A stretch of 64,000 nucleotides of DNA, from positions 1-64,000 of the forward strand of contig NZ_JAUSAR010000082.1 in assembly GCF_030652515.1 (NCBI RefSeq), in the 5' to 3' direction. This stretch comes from Aquabacterium sp. (GTDB lineage Bacteria > Pseudomonadota > Gammaproteobacteria > Burkholderiales > Burkholderiaceae_C). A program made the position numbers and the translations under genes. The notes under the pieces are model-generated. The model made no database searches and was not told the DNA's origin. It saw only the letters and a program-made list of their open reading frames with translations. Of the stretch, positions 1 through 12,464 are shown piece after piece (position 1 is the first letter of the stretch; each line of letters starts with the position of its first letter).

Positions 1-320
1 CGGGAGCCGAGGAAACGATAGGCAGCAATCAACGATTGCACATGGACTTGCTTGCGGGCGACGGCCAGATCAGCACTGCTGGTCTTGACCATGAAGGCGT
101 TGGCCTTGGCGCGCTGGGCAAACGATTCGACGACAGGCGCGTGGGCCACATCTCGGTGATCGGTGCCGTCCGTGGCGGGGACGTTGGACAAGGCGTCGAA
201 GTACGACCGCCAGTTGTCGGGCACGGAGCCCGGGTTGTCGAGATAGGCCTCGTACAACTCTTCCACGTACGGGGCGTTTCCCCCGAACAGGTACGAGTTC
301 GACCTGAACTGCTGCATCAT
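1..320 (-). CDS. sucA: 2-oxoglutarate dehydrogenase E1 subunit, N-terminal part (runs off the left edge)
   Basis: E1 is the thiamine-diphosphate subunit that decarboxylates 2-oxoglutarate in the cytoplasmic TCA-cycle complex with SucB and Lpd. Only the first 106 codons are present, read leftward off the window. The visible start MMQQFRSNSYLFGGNAPY, followed by EELYEAYLDNPGSVPDNWR, is the conserved N-terminal leader of betaproteobacterial SucA. A purine-rich GTGAGG lies 8 bases before the first of two adjacent ATG codons, and I took the first. The catalytic domains lie outside the window, so assignment rests on this leader alone, but the leader is very characteristic. Confidence 0.92.
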   Translation of the reverse strand, partial: MMQQFRSNSYLFGGNAPYVEELYEAYLDNPGSVPDNWRSYFDALSNVPATDGTDHRDVAHAPVVESFAQRAKANAFMVKTSSADLAVARKQVHVQSLIAAYRFLGS

Positions 321-500
321 TTCGCTGACCTCACTCCCAGGTTTGCTGGGTTATGGCTGGTTGAAAACCTTCCGCGACACGGCTTGACCGGTTGGCGGAT
401 TGCGACCCGCCTTGCTGACTTCTGAATCCAGAAAGGCGACGGGAAGGGCCTGATAAAAACCGAGGACGAATGTACCACTGCTCAAGCCGCTCAGCAGCGA

Positions 501-525
501 TTGGTACAAAAGCTTCAAATACCAA
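501..525. repeat. inverted repeat in the sucA upstream region
   Basis: TTGGTA (501-506) and TACCAA (520-525) form a perfect 6-base inverted repeat around a 13-base AT-rich centre. It lies in the stretch between the sucA start (320) and the sodB terminator (571), where I see no gene. The position, about 180 bases before the sucA start, fits a promoter or operator, but no clear -35/-10 pair was found. Low confidence that it is functional. Confidence 0.3.
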
Positions 526-570
526 AGACGACAAAAGGGTATTGAAATCGTTTCATCAAAAACAGCTCAA

Positions 571-596
571 TAAAAAAGCCGGGCAATGCCCGGCTT
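571..596 (-). terminator. Rho-independent terminator after sodB
   Basis: AAGCCGGGC (576-584) pairs with GCCCGGCTT (588-596) around a 3-base loop. On the minus strand the stem is followed directly by a T tract (572-575 complement). It sits 27 bases beyond the sodB stop and should end its transcript before the sucA promoter region. Confidence 0.88.
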
Positions 597-622
597 GATG
601 AGACTCACACCGCCGAAGCGAT

Positions 623-1204
623 TCAAGCAAAGTTCTGCGCCGCGAAATCCCAGTTGACCAACGAGGTCAGGAAGGTTTCAACGAACTTGGGGCGCGCATT
701 GCGGTAGTCGATGTAGTAAGCATGCTCCCACACGTCGATGGTCAGCAGGGCCTTGTCGGCGGTCGTCAGCGGGGTGCCGGCAGCGCCCGTGTTGACGATG
801 TCGACCGTGCCATCAGCCTTCTTGACCAGCCAGGTCCAGCCCGAACCGAAGTTGCCCACGGCCGACTTGGTGAAAGCTTCTTTGAAAGCGGCGTAGCTGC
901 CGAACTTGGCGTTGATGGCATCAGCCAGGGCGCCTGTGGGCTCGCCACCACCGGCGGGCTTCATGCAGCTCCAGAAGAAGGTGTGGTTCCAGATCTGGGC
1001 CGAGTTGTTGTAGACGCCGCCACTGGACTTCTTGACGATCTCTTCCAGCGACAGGTTCTCGAACTCGGTGCCGGGGATCAGGTTGTTCAGGTTGGTGACG
1101 TAAGCCTGGTGGTGCTTGCCGTAGTGGTACTCAAAAGTTTCCTTCGACAAATGAGGGGCCAATGCGTCTTGGGCGTAAGGCAGGGGGGGAAGCGTGTGAG
1201 CCAT
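623..1204 (-). CDS. sodB: iron superoxide dismutase
   Basis: Converts superoxide to hydrogen peroxide and oxygen in the cytoplasm. The 193-residue length and layout match the Fe/Mn SOD family. Metal ligands are visible as His27 (in YHYGKHH), His74 (in [10 protein letters not shown]) and the Asp and His of DVWEHAYY. Gln70 in AQIWNH is the second-sphere glutamine at the position typical of the iron form. AGAGGA stands 9 bases before the ATG. The gene stands alone between its own terminator and xseA, as is common in Burkholderiales. No signal peptide is seen. A cambialistic enzyme cannot be excluded. Confidence 0.96.
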   Translation of the reverse strand: MAHTLPPLPYAQDALAPHLSKETFEYHYGKHHQAYVTNLNNLIPGTEFENLSLEEIVKKSSGGVYNNSAQIWNHTFFWSCMKPAGGGEPTGALADAINAKFGSYAAFKEAFTKSAVGNFGSGWTWLVKKADGTVDIVNTGAAGTPLTTADKALLTIDVWEHAYYIDYRNARPKFVETFLTSLVNWDFAAQNFA

Positions 1205-1293
1205 GGTGCTTGATCCTCTTCGAGTTGAAACGTGAACGATTTCCGGTGATTGTAGGCAAGTGCTCCGTGCAATCGCGCTGAGGCCTGCAAAAC

Positions 1294-2610
1294 TCAGTCG
1301 GCAGCTGTGGCTTCTCCGCCAGCCGAAAGTTGCATGCCGATCGCGCGCTCGGACACCTCGACCTGCAAGCGCCCATCGGCCAGAACCACGTCCAAGGTGG
1401 ATCCTATCGCGGCCTGCGACGCCTTGGTGACGGTGTGTCCCTGCGCATCGCTGAGCCAGGCGTAACCACGCTCCAGCACACGCTGGGGATCAAGGGCATG
1501 CAATCGGTTCTGCAGCGCATCGGCGCGCTGATGCGCCAGTGATTTTTGCTGAGCCACCGCCCGAACCAGGCGCGACTGCCAGATCGGCAAAGCCTGCGCG
1601 GCCAGCCCCACGCGACGCTGGCTGGCGCCGAGCATTCGGTGCTCCAGCAAGGCCAGGTCGTGCCGCTGACGGCTCAAGGCTTGGGCTGGACGAGCCAATC
1701 GCATCGCCGCCTGATCCAGGCGTTGCGACAGGTTGTCCACGCGCTGCCACACGCGCTGTCCCATGGCGCCAGCGATGGCGGCCAACTCACCCAAGGCCTG
1801 CACCTGCGCTTTCGCCACCAGCTCGGCGGCGGCCGTGGGGGTGGGCGCCCGCAAGTCGGCAGCAAAGTCAGACAGTGTCACATCGGTCTCGTGCCCCACG
1901 CCGCTGATGACGGGGATGGGACATTGCGCGATGGCCCGCACCACCCGCTCGTCGTTAAAAGCCCACAAATCTTCCAGGGAACCACCGCCTCGACACACGA
2001 TGACGGTGTCGAAGAGGGTGCCGGCATGGTGGCTCAGCACCACCTGGGCCAAGGCCGAGACGATCTGCGCCGGGGCTTCAGCACCTTGCACGGAGCACGG
2101 GGCGACCACGATCTCGACATGGGGCGAGCGCCGCTGCAAGGTCGTCAGCACGTCTCGCAATGCCGCCGCTGCCAGGGAGGTGACCACCGCCACCCGGCGC
2201 GGAAAATGCCCGATGTCGCGCTTGCGGGCTGGGTCGAACAGGCCCTCGGCCTCCAGCTTGGCTTTCAGGCGCAGGAACTTTTCGTACAGCGCCCCGGCGC
2301 CAGCGCGCTGCATGCCCTCCACCACCATCTGCAGCTCGCCACGCGCTTCGTACACCGACAGGTTGCCGCGCACCTCCACCAGCATGCCCTCGCCGGGCGT
2401 GAAATCGACTTGCGACAAGGCCCGGCGGAAGATGGCGCAGCGCAAGCTGGCCCCACCGTTTTCATCTTTCAGCGTGAAGTAGCCGTGCCCGCTGGCCGCC
2501 CTGGTGAAGCCACTGATCTCGCCCCGCACCACACACTGGGCGAAGCGCGCGGCCAGGCTGTCGCTGATGGCATTGATGAGGGCCGACACGCCCCAGACGC
2601 GGGCCGTCAT
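1294..2610 (-). CDS. xseA: exodeoxyribonuclease VII large subunit
   Basis: Large subunit of the single-strand-specific exonuclease ExoVII, which works with small subunit XseB (not in this window). At 438 residues it has normal length. An N-terminal OB fold (about 20-110, with [13 protein letters not shown]) is followed by the catalytic domain, with [16 protein letters not shown] and [20 protein letters not shown], then an Arg/Gln/Leu-rich coiled-coil region. The start [18 protein letters not shown] matches the family. The long antisense frames across this gene are shadows of GC-rich coding sequence. Confidence 0.95.
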   Translation of the reverse strand: MTARVWGVSALINAISDSLAARFAQCVVRGEISGFTRAASGHGYFTLKDENGGASLRCAIFRRALSQVDFTPGEGMLVEVRGNLSVYEARGELQMVVEGMQRAGAGALYEKFLRLKAKLEAEGLFDPARKRDIGHFPRRVAVVTSLAAAALRDVLTTLQRRSPHVEIVVAPCSVQGAEAPAQIVSALAQVVLSHHAGTLFDTVIVCRGGGSLEDLWAFNDERVVRAIAQCPIPVISGVGHETDVTLSDFAADLRAPTPTAAAELVAKAQVQALGELAAIAGAMGQRVWQRVDNLSQRLDQAAMRLARPAQALSRQRHDLALLEHRMLGASQRRVGLAAQALPIWQSRLVRAVAQQKSLAHQRADALQNRLHALDPQRVLERGYAWLSDAQGHTVTKASQAAIGSTLDVVLADGRLQVEVSERAIGMQLSAGGEATAAD

Positions 2611-2848
2611 GGATAACCCCAGGAGGACGCGGCGGATTCAAACGCTTCAGGTGCGCCGCATCGCCAGCAGGCAAGGGCATCGGGAAGTCCACAACCGCGC
2701 AGATCAAGGCCGGGAAGGCCTAAACCACTGTCACAGAGCCTTAACAATGTCATAAGCTTATGATTCACAAAGACTTTTACCTGCTTAAAAATGTAGCAAT
2801 CTGTAGAGGGCCGTGAATTTTCGCGGTTTGGCGGGCCGACAAGGTGGC

Positions 2849-2869
2849 TTACCCACAAAGTTATCCACA
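2849..2869. promoter_or_regulatory. two DnaA-box-like 9-mers between xseA and exbB
   Basis: TTATCCACA at 2861-2869 is a perfect match to the DnaA box TTWTNCACA, and TTACCCACA at 2849-2857 matches with one mismatch. They are in the same orientation, 12 bases apart. The xseA-exbB gap (2611-2975) has no gene. It also holds an AT-rich patch with the perfect 12-base palindrome CATAAGCTTATG at 2751-2762, and presumably the divergent promoters of both genes. DnaA binding is inferred from the motif only. Confidence 0.45.
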
Positions 2870-2965
2870 GCTTTGGTGGATGACTGCCTGGTCGGAAACG
2901 AGATGCAAGCGCTTGCCGGAAAGCGCAAATTTCAGCGCCATAATCTGCGGCTTAGCGTGACCTTT

Positions 2966-2969
2966 GGAG
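2966..2969 (+). promoter_or_regulatory. ribosome binding site that decides the exbB start
   Basis: GGAG lies 6 bases before the TTG at 2976. The longer in-frame TTG at 2964 has no purine-rich tract before it, and choosing it would place this GGAG inside the coding region. Confidence 0.6.
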
Positions 2970-2975
2970 TCTTCG

Positions 2976-3614
2976 TTGCTGTCGATCTTACAAGCTGCTG
3001 GCTGGCCAATCTGGCCCCTCGTGCTGTGCTCTATCGTGGCCCTGGCCCTGATCATTGAACGGTTTTTGAGCCTGCGCGCCTCTCGTGTGGCACCCGCGCG
3101 GTTGGTCGATGAGGTCATGGCCGTGACGCGCGCCAGCCTGCCCACCGTGGACACGGTCAACAAACTGGCCGAAAACTCCTCGCTGGGGCTGGTGCTGGCC
3201 CAAGGGCTGCGCACGGCCATGGCCGAACCCCGCATCACCGACGCCAATTTGCGGGCCTCGTTCGAGACCGCTGGTCGCCAGGCCGTGCACGACATGGAGC
3301 GCAACCTCAGCGCCCTGGGCACCATCGCCAGTGCCGCCCCTTTGCTGGGATTGCTGGGCACCGTGGTGGGCATGATCGAGATCTTCGGGGTGTCAGGCGC
3401 GTCATCGGGCACGGCGGGCGCCAACCCCCTGGAGCTGGCGCATGGCATCTCGGTGGCCCTGTACAACACGGCTTTTGGCCTGATCGTGGCCATCCCTTCA
3501 CTGGCGTTTTACCGACACTTCCGGGCCCGGGTCGATTCCTACACCCTGGATCTGGAACAAGCCGCCGAACGCATGGTGCCGCACATCCTGCGCCTGACCT
3601 CGGGCCGCCGCTGA
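2976..3614 (+). CDS. exbB: ExbB/TolQ-type proton channel protein
   Basis: Inner-membrane proton-channel subunit that, with ExbD, energises a TonB-type outer-membrane transport system. Three membrane segments are visible: WPLVLCSIVALALIIERF near the start, a second in IASAAPLLGLLGTVVGMIE, and a third in YNTAFGLIVAIPSLAFY. The MotA/TolQ/ExbB domain covers the C-terminal two thirds. I chose the TTG at 2976 (212 residues, MLSILQAAGWPIW) over the TTG at 2964 because of the GGAG before it. exbD follows after 9 bases, so the two are co-transcribed. No tonB gene is adjacent, and TolQ is the main alternative name. Confidence 0.88.
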   Translation: MLSILQAAGWPIWPLVLCSIVALALIIERFLSLRASRVAPARLVDEVMAVTRASLPTVDTVNKLAENSSLGLVLAQGLRTAMAEPRITDANLRASFETAGRQAVHDMERNLSALGTIASAAPLLGLLGTVVGMIEIFGVSGASSGTAGANPLELAHGISVALYNTAFGLIVAIPSLAFYRHFRARVDSYTLDLEQAAERMVPHILRLTSGRR

Positions 3615-3623
3615 GCACGCGCC

Positions 3624-4064
3624 ATGGCGATGAACTTCCGCACGCGGCACCGCGAAGACCCCGAGATCAACCTCATCCCGTTCATTGACGTGCTGCTGGT
3701 GGTCCTGATCTTCGTGATGCTGACCACCACGTACGCCAAGTTCACCGAACTCAAGATCAACCTGCCCGTGGCCAACGCGCAGTCCACCAAGCCCAGGCCC
3801 AAGGAGTTGGTCGTGGTCGTCACCGCCGATGGCCGCTACTCGGTGGACAACCGCCAGGTGGAAGGTCGCAGCGTGGAGTTGCTGGCGGCCGCACTGACCG
3901 CCGGTACCGGCGCCAACCGGGACACGGTGATCGTGCTGACCGCCGATGCCTCGGCCACGCACCAAAGCGTGATCAACGTGATGGACGCCGCGCGCCGCGC
4001 TGGCTTGTCGCAGTTGACCTTCGCCACCCAAGGGCAAATGGGCGCGGCTGCGGCCCAGCCCTGA
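3624..4064 (+). CDS. exbD: ExbD/TolR-type biopolymer transport protein
   Basis: Partner of ExbB. At 146 residues it has the usual form: a short cytoplasmic start (MAMNFRTRHREDPEINLIP), one membrane helix with the conserved proton-path Asp (IPFIDVLLVVLIFVML), and a periplasmic domain ending in an Ala-rich tail. ExbB and ExbD genes directly before lpxK are typical of Burkholderiales. Probably one transcript with exbB and lpxK. Confidence 0.9.
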   Translation: MAMNFRTRHREDPEINLIPFIDVLLVVLIFVMLTTTYAKFTELKINLPVANAQSTKPRPKELVVVVTADGRYSVDNRQVEGRSVELLAAALTAGTGANRDTVIVLTADASATHQSVINVMDAARRAGLSQLTFATQGQMGAAAAQP

Positions 4065-4092
4065 TCCGCACTCACACGACCACATCCTGTTG

Positions 4093-5157
4093 ATGGCTTC
4101 CATCACGCAGCGAGTCGTTCGCAGTTGGTCGTCGCGCGGCGCCTTGCCGGTCTTGCTGTGGCCGGTGTCTGCGCTGATGTGGCTGCTGGTCACCTTGCGA
4201 AGACAAGCCTATCGACTGGGCGTGATGAAGTCCGAATCCCCAGGCCTGCCGGTGCTCGTCGTGGGCAACCGGATCGTCGGTGGTGCGGGCAAAACCCCGG
4301 CCACGATCGCCATCGTCCAACACCTGCAGCGGCAAGGCTGGCATCCGGGCGTGCTGACGCGGGGCTACAAGCAGGCGGCAGACGCCCAACCCTTCACACT
4401 CATTGGCCAATCATCGGCCAACCAGTTGAGCGCAACGGATGTGGGTGACGAACCGCTGCTGATCTGGCGGCGCACCCAGGTGCCGGTGATGGTCGGGCGC
4501 GACCGCGTCGCTGGTGGCCAGGCCTTGCGTCAAGCCTGCCCTGAGCTCGACATCCTGGTCTGCGATGACGGCCTGCAGCATTTGCGCCTGGCCCGCCAGA
4601 TCGAGGTGGTGGTGTTTGACGAACGTGGCGCAGGCAATGGCTGGCTGCTGCCCGCGGGCCCCTTGCGCGAGCCCATCGCCCCAATGGCCCCCGCCTCACT
4701 CGTGGCCCCGCCCATTGTTTTGTACAACGCTGAAAAACCCACCACCCCCTTGAAGGGCCACCTGGCGCAGCGCGCCATGGCACCCATGCAGCTGCTTAGC
4801 CAGTGGTGGTCAGGCCAGGCCGGCGATGCCAGCCAGCAGCCGCCCCGTGACGGCGCCTGGGCCGTGGCCGGCATTGCCCACCCACCCAAGTTCTTCGACC
4901 AACTGGCCGCCTTGGGCTTCAACACGCACCCCGTGGCCTGCGACGACCACGATCCCTATACCACCCTGCCCTGGCCTGATGGCATTGCCCATGTCATCGT
5001 GACCGAGAAAGACGCCGTCAAAATCAGGCCTGAACGGGTGCGCCAGGAGCGCCCAGCCACGCAAGTGTGGGTGGCCGCACTAGACTTCAGGCCTGAGCCC
5101 AGCTTCTGGCAAGCGATCGATTCGGCGCTGGCACGGCTGCCCCGCCATCACCTTTAA
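4093..5157 (+). CDS. lpxK: tetraacyldisaccharide 4'-kinase
   Basis: Phosphorylates the 4' position of the lipid A disaccharide precursor at the inner membrane to give lipid IVA. The 354-residue protein has an N-terminal membrane-associated helix ([18 protein letters not shown]) and a Walker A motif GGAGKTPAT near residue 62, followed by LTRGY. The [11 protein letters not shown] motif is also conserved in LpxK. The ATG at 4093 is preferred over an adjoining TTG at 4090. It lies between exbD and two further envelope genes. Confidence 0.95.
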   Translation: MASITQRVVRSWSSRGALPVLLWPVSALMWLLVTLRRQAYRLGVMKSESPGLPVLVVGNRIVGGAGKTPATIAIVQHLQRQGWHPGVLTRGYKQAADAQPFTLIGQSSANQLSATDVGDEPLLIWRRTQVPVMVGRDRVAGGQALRQACPELDILVCDDGLQHLRLARQIEVVVFDERGAGNGWLLPAGPLREPIAPMAPASLVAPPIVLYNAEKPTTPLKGHLAQRAMAPMQLLSQWWSGQAGDASQQPPRDGAWAVAGIAHPPKFFDQLAALGFNTHPVACDDHDPYTTLPWPDGIAHVIVTEKDAVKIRPERVRQERPATQVWVAALDFRPEPSFWQAIDSALARLPRHHL

Positions 5158-5182
5158 CCGCTTTAACGGAAAACTCAACCCG

Positions 5183-5422
5183 ATGGACACTCGACTCATC
5201 GAACTGCTGGTCTGCCCCCTGTGCAAAGGCCCGCTGCACCGCAAGCCACAAGGCCAAGCCTTGATCTGCGCGGCCGACCGCTTGGCCTACCCCATCCGCG
5301 ACGGCATCCCCGTCATGCTGGAAAGCGAAGCGCAAACGGTGGAAGACAACGACGACCCCATCCCCAATGCCGCCTTGCTGACTGGCAAGCCCGGCGCTGC
5401 GCACGACGCTGGAGCCGCCTGA
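5183..5422 (+). CDS. Trm112 family protein (YcaR type)
   Basis: A 79-residue protein of the small Trm112/YcaR family, which usually lies between lpxK and kdsB in proteobacteria. The start [16 protein letters not shown] has one CPLC cysteine pair (Cys11, Cys14), followed by [13 protein letters not shown], the conserved core. The acidic, Ala-rich tail is variable in the family. In other organisms Trm112 acts as a small partner of methyltransferases. Its role here is not known. Confidence 0.9.
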   Translation: MDTRLIELLVCPLCKGPLHRKPQGQALICAADRLAYPIRDGIPVMLESEAQTVEDNDDPIPNAALLTGKPGAAHDAGAA

Positions 5423-5423
5423 C

Positions 5424-6185
5424 ATGGGCTTTTCGGTGTTGATCCCGGCACGCCTGGCGTCCAGCCGCCTGCCCAACAAACCGCTGGCCGACATCGCGGG
5501 CCTGCCGATGATTGTCCGCGTGGCGCAACGTGCCGCCCAGAGCAGTGCCAGCCAGGTTGTGGTGGCCACGGATTCGCCCGAAGTGGCCGCAGCATGCGAG
5601 GCCCATGGCGTGCGCGTGGTGCTCACCCGGGCCGACCATCCCACTGGCAGCGACCGCCTGGCCGAAGCCTGCGTCCTGCTGGGGCTGGACGGCGACGATG
5701 CCGTCGTCAATGTGCAGGGTGATGAGCCTTTGATCGACCCGGCGCTGATCAACGCCTGCGCGGACCAGTTGGACCAGCGCCCCGATTGCGTGGTGAGCAC
5801 CGCCGCCCACGCCATCGACGATGCCAGCCAATTTGGCAACCCCAATGTGGTCAAGGTGGTCACCGACGCCTTGGGACGGGCCCTGTATTTTTCGCGCGCG
5901 CCAATCCCCTGGTGGCGAGATGCGCCCACCCCCGGCCACCCCGCGAACGGCGTCGGCGCCCCATTGCGACACATCGGCATCTATGGTTACCGCGCCGGCT
6001 TTTTGCGCCGCTATCCGCAATTGCCACCCAGCCCGCTGGAGGCGGTCGAATCGCTGGAACAATTGCGCGTGCTTTGGCATGGCGAACGCATCGCAGTCCA
6101 TGTCGCTCTGCAGCCCCCCGGTCCTGGGGTCGACACGCCGGAAGACCTGGCCCGTGTTCGCGCCCTCTTCGAGGGTAGAACTTGA
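5424..6185 (+). CDS. kdsB: 3-deoxy-manno-octulosonate cytidylyltransferase
   Basis: Activates KDO with CTP to CMP-KDO for lipopolysaccharide core synthesis in the cytoplasm. The 253-residue protein starts [19 protein letters not shown], the nucleotide-binding signature of the family. It also has [16 protein letters not shown] and [15 protein letters not shown], where the QGDEP motif holds metal-binding Asp. The ATG follows the Trm112 stop by one base, so the two are translationally coupled. Confidence 0.96.
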   Translation: MGFSVLIPARLASSRLPNKPLADIAGLPMIVRVAQRAAQSSASQVVVATDSPEVAAACEAHGVRVVLTRADHPTGSDRLAEACVLLGLDGDDAVVNVQGDEPLIDPALINACADQLDQRPDCVVSTAAHAIDDASQFGNPNVVKVVTDALGRALYFSRAPIPWWRDAPTPGHPANGVGAPLRHIGIYGYRAGFLRRYPQLPPSPLEAVESLEQLRVLWHGERIAVHVALQPPGPGVDTPEDLARVRALFEGRT

Positions 6186-6935
<750 letters not shown>

Positions 6936-6969
6936 GCCAGAACCCGTCACAGCCCTTACCGGCTTGGCC

Positions 6970-7012
6970 CACGGCCCCCTCGCTGTCACAGCGTCGGGGC
7001 CGTTGTGTTTTT
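6970..7012 (+). terminator. Rho-independent terminator after adk
   Basis: ACGGCCCC (6971-6978) pairs with GGGGCCGT (6996-7003). An inner CGCTGTCACAGCG can extend the hairpin, and a T-rich tract follows (7008-7012). It closes the exbB-to-adk run before dnaG. Confidence 0.72.
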
Positions 7013-7052
7013 CGATGCCTTTCTTGACCCTTGAGACCGAAGTTTTCAGCTT

Positions 7053-9140
7053 GTGATCCCACCGTCATTCATCCAAGACCTGCTGGCGCGCACCGACATC
7101 GTCGAGGTGGTGGGCCGCTATGTCACCTTGAAAAAGGCCGGGATCAACTTCAAGGGCTTGTGCCCTTTCCATGGCGAGAAATCGCCCAGCTTCATCGTCA
7201 GCCCCAGCCGCCAGACTTACCACTGCTTTGGCTGCGGCGTGCATGGCAATGCCGTCGGTTTCCTGATGGAGAACACTGGCCTGGGCTTTGTCGAAGCCGT
7301 GAAGGACCTGGCCCAGATCCAGGGCATGCCCGTGCCCGATGACGACAGCAAGCCCGAAGACCGTGAAAAGGCCAAGGCCCAGAAGGAAAAGCAGACCTCG
7401 CTGACCGACGTGATGGCCAAGGCCACCCAGCACTGGCGCCAGCAACTGAAAAGCACGCCCAGGGCCGTGGCCTACCTCAAGGCACGCGGCCTGACCGGCG
7501 AGATCGCCGCCCGCTTCGGCATGGGCTACGCGCCCGACAACTGGCGCGGCCTGGCCAGCGTCTACCCCAAGTACGACGACCCTTTGCTGGTCGAAGCCGG
7601 CCTGGTCATCACGCCCGATGACGGCGAAACGCGGGCCGATGGCGAGGCCAAACGCTATGACCGTTTTCGCGACCGGATCATGTTTCCGATCCGCAACCCA
7701 CAAGGCGAGGTCATCGGCTTTGGCGGCCGCGTGCTGGACAAGGGCGAGCCCAAGTACCTGAACTCGCCCGAGACCCCAGTCTTCATCAAGGGCCGTGAGC
7801 TCTATGGCTTGTACGAGGGCCGCAGCGCCTTGCGCACCAAGGGCTACGCCCTGGTCACCGAGGGCTACATGGACGTGGTAGCCCTGGCGCAATGGGGCTT
7901 TGGCAACGCCGTGGCCACGCTGGGCACCGCCTGCTCAGCCGAGCACGTGCAAAAGCTGTTCCGCTTCACCGAACAAGTCGTGTTCAGCTTTGACGGCGAT
8001 GGCGCCGGACGCCGCGCTGCTGGCCGTGCGCTGGAAGCTGCCCTGCCCTTTGCCAGCGACACCCGCCGCATCAGCTTCCTGTTCCTGCCCGCCGAGCACG
8101 ACCCCGACTCCTACATCCGCGAGTTTGGCCCGGAGGCTTTTGAGGCCTGCGTGCAGCAGGCCGTGCCCTTGTCGCGCCAATTGCTGGAACACGCCAAGGG
8201 CGACTGCAACCTGGACACCGCCGAAGGCCGCGCCCGTTTGCTGGCCCAGGCCCTGCCCCTGATCGGCCAGTTGCCCGACGGCGCCCTGCGCGGACAGATC
8301 GCCGACGAACTGGCGGCCATGGCCCGCACCGCCCCCGAGGAAGTGCGCCGCCGCCTCACGACCCAGGCCGAGCCCAAATCAAAAGGCGCCCCAGGCGGCC
8401 AGCGCGCCCGCGGCGACGACCAGGGCCAGCCTTGGGACGACGGTGGCTACGCCTCGGTCTCTCATGGTGACGAAAGCAGCTATGGCAGTGGCCAGGACGA
8501 GCAATTTGGCGGTTACGGGAACCATGGCGATGGTGGGCAGCAGCCCCGACGCGGTGGCGGCAAGCGCGAGTGGAAAAAACCGTGGGATGGCAACAGCCGC
8601 TGGCAGCGCAAAGGCAGCCCGGTGTTCGACCGCCGCCCTTTGCCGCAGGCCGCCCGCCCGCTGGACCGCATCGTCTGGCTGATGGTTGCCCGCAGTGATT
8701 TCTGGGAGCAGGTGCCCGCCACCGCACACGACATCCTGTGCGAACAGCCTGCTGTGTATGGCCATTTCTTCCGTTGGTTGGACCGGCTGGTGCACGACCA
8801 GGGCGCCCTGGCCTCCCAGGAGTTGATCGACCGCATGCGCCACGCCACCCTTGGCGACGACGACACCCACCGTGAATCGGCCGAGTCCGACCCCGGTTTT
8901 TCGGCCCTGGCCGAACGCATCACCAATTTCCATGATGTTCTGACCGGTCAGGAGTCTCTGAACGACCTGCTGGGCCTGATCAAGCCCCTGGAGCTTCAGG
9001 CCCTGAACGATGAGTTGGAATTGCTCACCCAATCCGGTGAACTCTCCGACGCAGCGGAGGCTCGAAAAATGGAGTTGATCCGCCAATCCCTGGCGCTCAA
9101 GCTTGAAATCAGCCGAATGCGCCCCACTTCTGCGCCCTAG
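7053..9140 (+). CDS. dnaG: DNA primase
   Basis: Makes RNA primers at the replication fork. The N-terminal zinc-binding domain shows [11 protein letters not shown] and [10 protein letters not shown] (residues about 40-70). The TOPRIM core holds [11 protein letters not shown] and [13 protein letters not shown]. The C-terminal helicase-binding part runs from about residue 530. The start is a GTG ([20 protein letters not shown]), in line with the family. Residues about 445-525 form a Gly/Asp/Arg-rich, low-complexity linker between core and C-terminal domain, which makes the 695-residue protein longer than E. coli DnaG (581). rpoD follows, an arrangement common in bacteria. Confidence 0.96.
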   Translation: MIPPSFIQDLLARTDIVEVVGRYVTLKKAGINFKGLCPFHGEKSPSFIVSPSRQTYHCFGCGVHGNAVGFLMENTGLGFVEAVKDLAQIQGMPVPDDDSKPEDREKAKAQKEKQTSLTDVMAKATQHWRQQLKSTPRAVAYLKARGLTGEIAARFGMGYAPDNWRGLASVYPKYDDPLLVEAGLVITPDDGETRADGEAKRYDRFRDRIMFPIRNPQGEVIGFGGRVLDKGEPKYLNSPETPVFIKGRELYGLYEGRSALRTKGYALVTEGYMDVVALAQWGFGNAVATLGTACSAEHVQKLFRFTEQVVFSFDGDGAGRRAAGRALEAALPFASDTRRISFLFLPAEHDPDSYIREFGPEAFEACVQQAVPLSRQLLEHAKGDCNLDTAEGRARLLAQALPLIGQLPDGALRGQIADELAAMARTAPEEVRRRLTTQAEPKSKGAPGGQRARGDDQGQPWDDGGYASVSHGDESSYGSGQDEQFGGYGNHGDGGQQPRRGGGKREWKKPWDGNSRWQRKGSPVFDRRPLPQAARPLDRIVWLMVARSDFWEQVPATAHDILCEQPAVYGHFFRWLDRLVHDQGALASQELIDRMRHATLGDDDTHRESAESDPGFSALAERITNFHDVLTGQESLNDLLGLIKPLELQALNDELELLTQSGELSDAAEARKMELIRQSLALKLEISRMRPTSAP

Positions 9141-9154
9141 CCGCGTGACTATTT

Positions 9155-9183
9155 TTGACGCAACCCTCTCCATGAAGGATAAT
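9155..9183 (+). promoter_or_regulatory. sigma-70 promoter of rpoD
   Basis: TTGACG (9155-9160) and GATAAT (9178-9183) are separated by exactly 17 bases. The -10 box lies 42 bases before the rpoD ATG at 9226. The promoter starts just after the dnaG stop at 9140, so rpoD can be transcribed independently of dnaG. Confidence 0.78.
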
Positions 9184-9225
9184 GGAGGGTTCGACAAGCC
9201 CCCAGCCCATCTTTCGAGGATCCGC

Positions 9226-11481
<2,256 letters not shown>

Positions 11482-11513
11482 TCGGCTTTAGTTTCAAGCC
11501 AACCCAGTGACAG

Positions 11514-11540
11514 AATGCCCGGCACCGTCCGGGCATTTTT
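11514..11540 (+). terminator. Rho-independent terminator after rpoD
   Basis: AATGCCCGG (11514-11522) pairs with CCGGGCATT (11529-11537) around a 6-base loop and is followed by T residues to 11540. An in-frame ATG inside this hairpin is not the start of the next gene. Confidence 0.88.
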
Positions 11541-11577
11541 CATGGTGCCCCAGCATTCAAGAAAAAGACATCGACTG

Positions 11578-12402
11578 ATGACCACCTGGCAAGATGTGCT
11601 GCGCCCCGGCGACGCCACCGATTTTTTCACCCGCGTGGCCTTGCCCACCTTCGATCCCACGACCAGCGCCTATGTCGAAGGCAACGCCCTGTGGCTGTTG
11701 GAGCTGAGCCGCCTGGTCTACCGCCACGACATCGAGGAAAGCAATCCGCCGCCGCAGCCAAGCCGGCGCAGTTTCCTGGACAAGGTCGGCCTGCAGCAGC
11801 GGCGTTTTTTCCTGTGTTCGGAAACGGACACCCAGGCCATGCTGGTGACCTCGGGCTCGCCGCCCAGGTTCGCGGTCTTGGCATTCCGAGGCACGGACAC
11901 ACCGCGCGACCGCCTCACCGACATCACCTTGGGCCTGCAGTTCTTGAGGCGCCGGCAACCCGGTCTGCACCGGGGTTTTCGGTGGGCGCTCGATTCCATC
12001 TGGCCGCAGGTCGAGGCCGAACTGGCCACCTTGAACTGCCCTGTTTTTTTCACCGGCCACAGCCTGGGTGGCGCCCTGGCCACCTTGGCCGCCGCCCGGC
12101 ACGCGCCCTTGGCGGTCTACAACTTCGGGGCCCCCCGCGTGGGCAATTCGGCGTTCGCACGATCGCTGCGGCACCTGCCCATCCACCGTGTGGTGGATGA
12201 CATCGACGTGGTGACCATGATCCCGCCTGCTTTCATGGGGTTCAGGCACGTGGGCCGGGAAATTCGGCTCAAGGCCCCTGGTCGCACCGGTGTACTCGTC
12301 AATCCGTTGGCTTGGCGCACCAACCCACCGGCCCTGCTGGCGGATCACGCGCCAGTCAACTACATTGATCGGATGCCGAGCGCAAGGCATGCCACCGAAT
12401 AG
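11578..12402 (+). CDS. class 3 lipase family protein
   Basis: Alpha/beta hydrolase of the class 3 (fungal-type) lipase family, predicted to cleave ester bonds of lipids. The 274-residue protein contains the nucleophile elbow GHSLGG with Ser162, preceded by FRGTDTPRDRLTDI (the RGT signature of the family). The later DDIDVVTMIPP supplies the likely catalytic Asp and LLADHAPVNYI the His. No signal peptide is evident, so it is probably cytoplasmic or membrane-associated. The ATG at 11578 is chosen because earlier in-frame ATGs fall in the rpoD terminator. The substrate is unknown. Confidence 0.85.
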   Translation: MTTWQDVLRPGDATDFFTRVALPTFDPTTSAYVEGNALWLLELSRLVYRHDIEESNPPPQPSRRSFLDKVGLQQRRFFLCSETDTQAMLVTSGSPPRFAVLAFRGTDTPRDRLTDITLGLQFLRRRQPGLHRGFRWALDSIWPQVEAELATLNCPVFFTGHSLGGALATLAAARHAPLAVYNFGAPRVGNSAFARSLRHLPIHRVVDDIDVVTMIPPAFMGFRHVGREIRLKAPGRTGVLVNPLAWRTNPPALLADHAPVNYIDRMPSARHATE

Positions 12403-12414
12403 GCCTCAAAAACC

Positions 12415-12430
12415 GTGTGATTTTTCACAC
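12415..12430. repeat. palindrome before the cyclase-FHA gene
   Basis: GTGTGA (12415-12420) and TCACAC (12425-12430) form a perfect 6-base inverted repeat with a 4-base TTTT centre. It starts 50 bases before the cyclase-FHA ATG. The half-sites resemble those of CRP-family regulators, but the spacer is 4 and not the usual 6. It could also be a weak hairpin after the lipase gene. Confidence 0.4.
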
Positions 12431-12464
12431 CACTGCCTGAGCACCTGAGCCAACATACCGAGCT

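Noticed and set aside
471..508. TGTACCA (471-477) and TGGTACA (502-508) near sucA, like halves of the TetR operator
   Set aside because: The halves point away from each other and are 24 bases apart, unlike the N4 palindrome at 45612 and 52061. I treat them as chance.
1546..2616. 356-residue open frame antisense to xseA
   Set aside because: No recognisable domain and a His/Gln-rich composition typical of antisense frames. xseA is conserved over its full length.
2611..2975. Possible replication origin because of DnaA boxes and AT-rich DNA
   Set aside because: Only one perfect and one imperfect box, and none of the usual origin neighbours (dnaA, dnaN, parAB, rpmH) is present.
12415..12430. Standard CRP site
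   Set aside because: The half-sites fit but the spacer is 4 bases and not 6, so I report only an inverted repeat.
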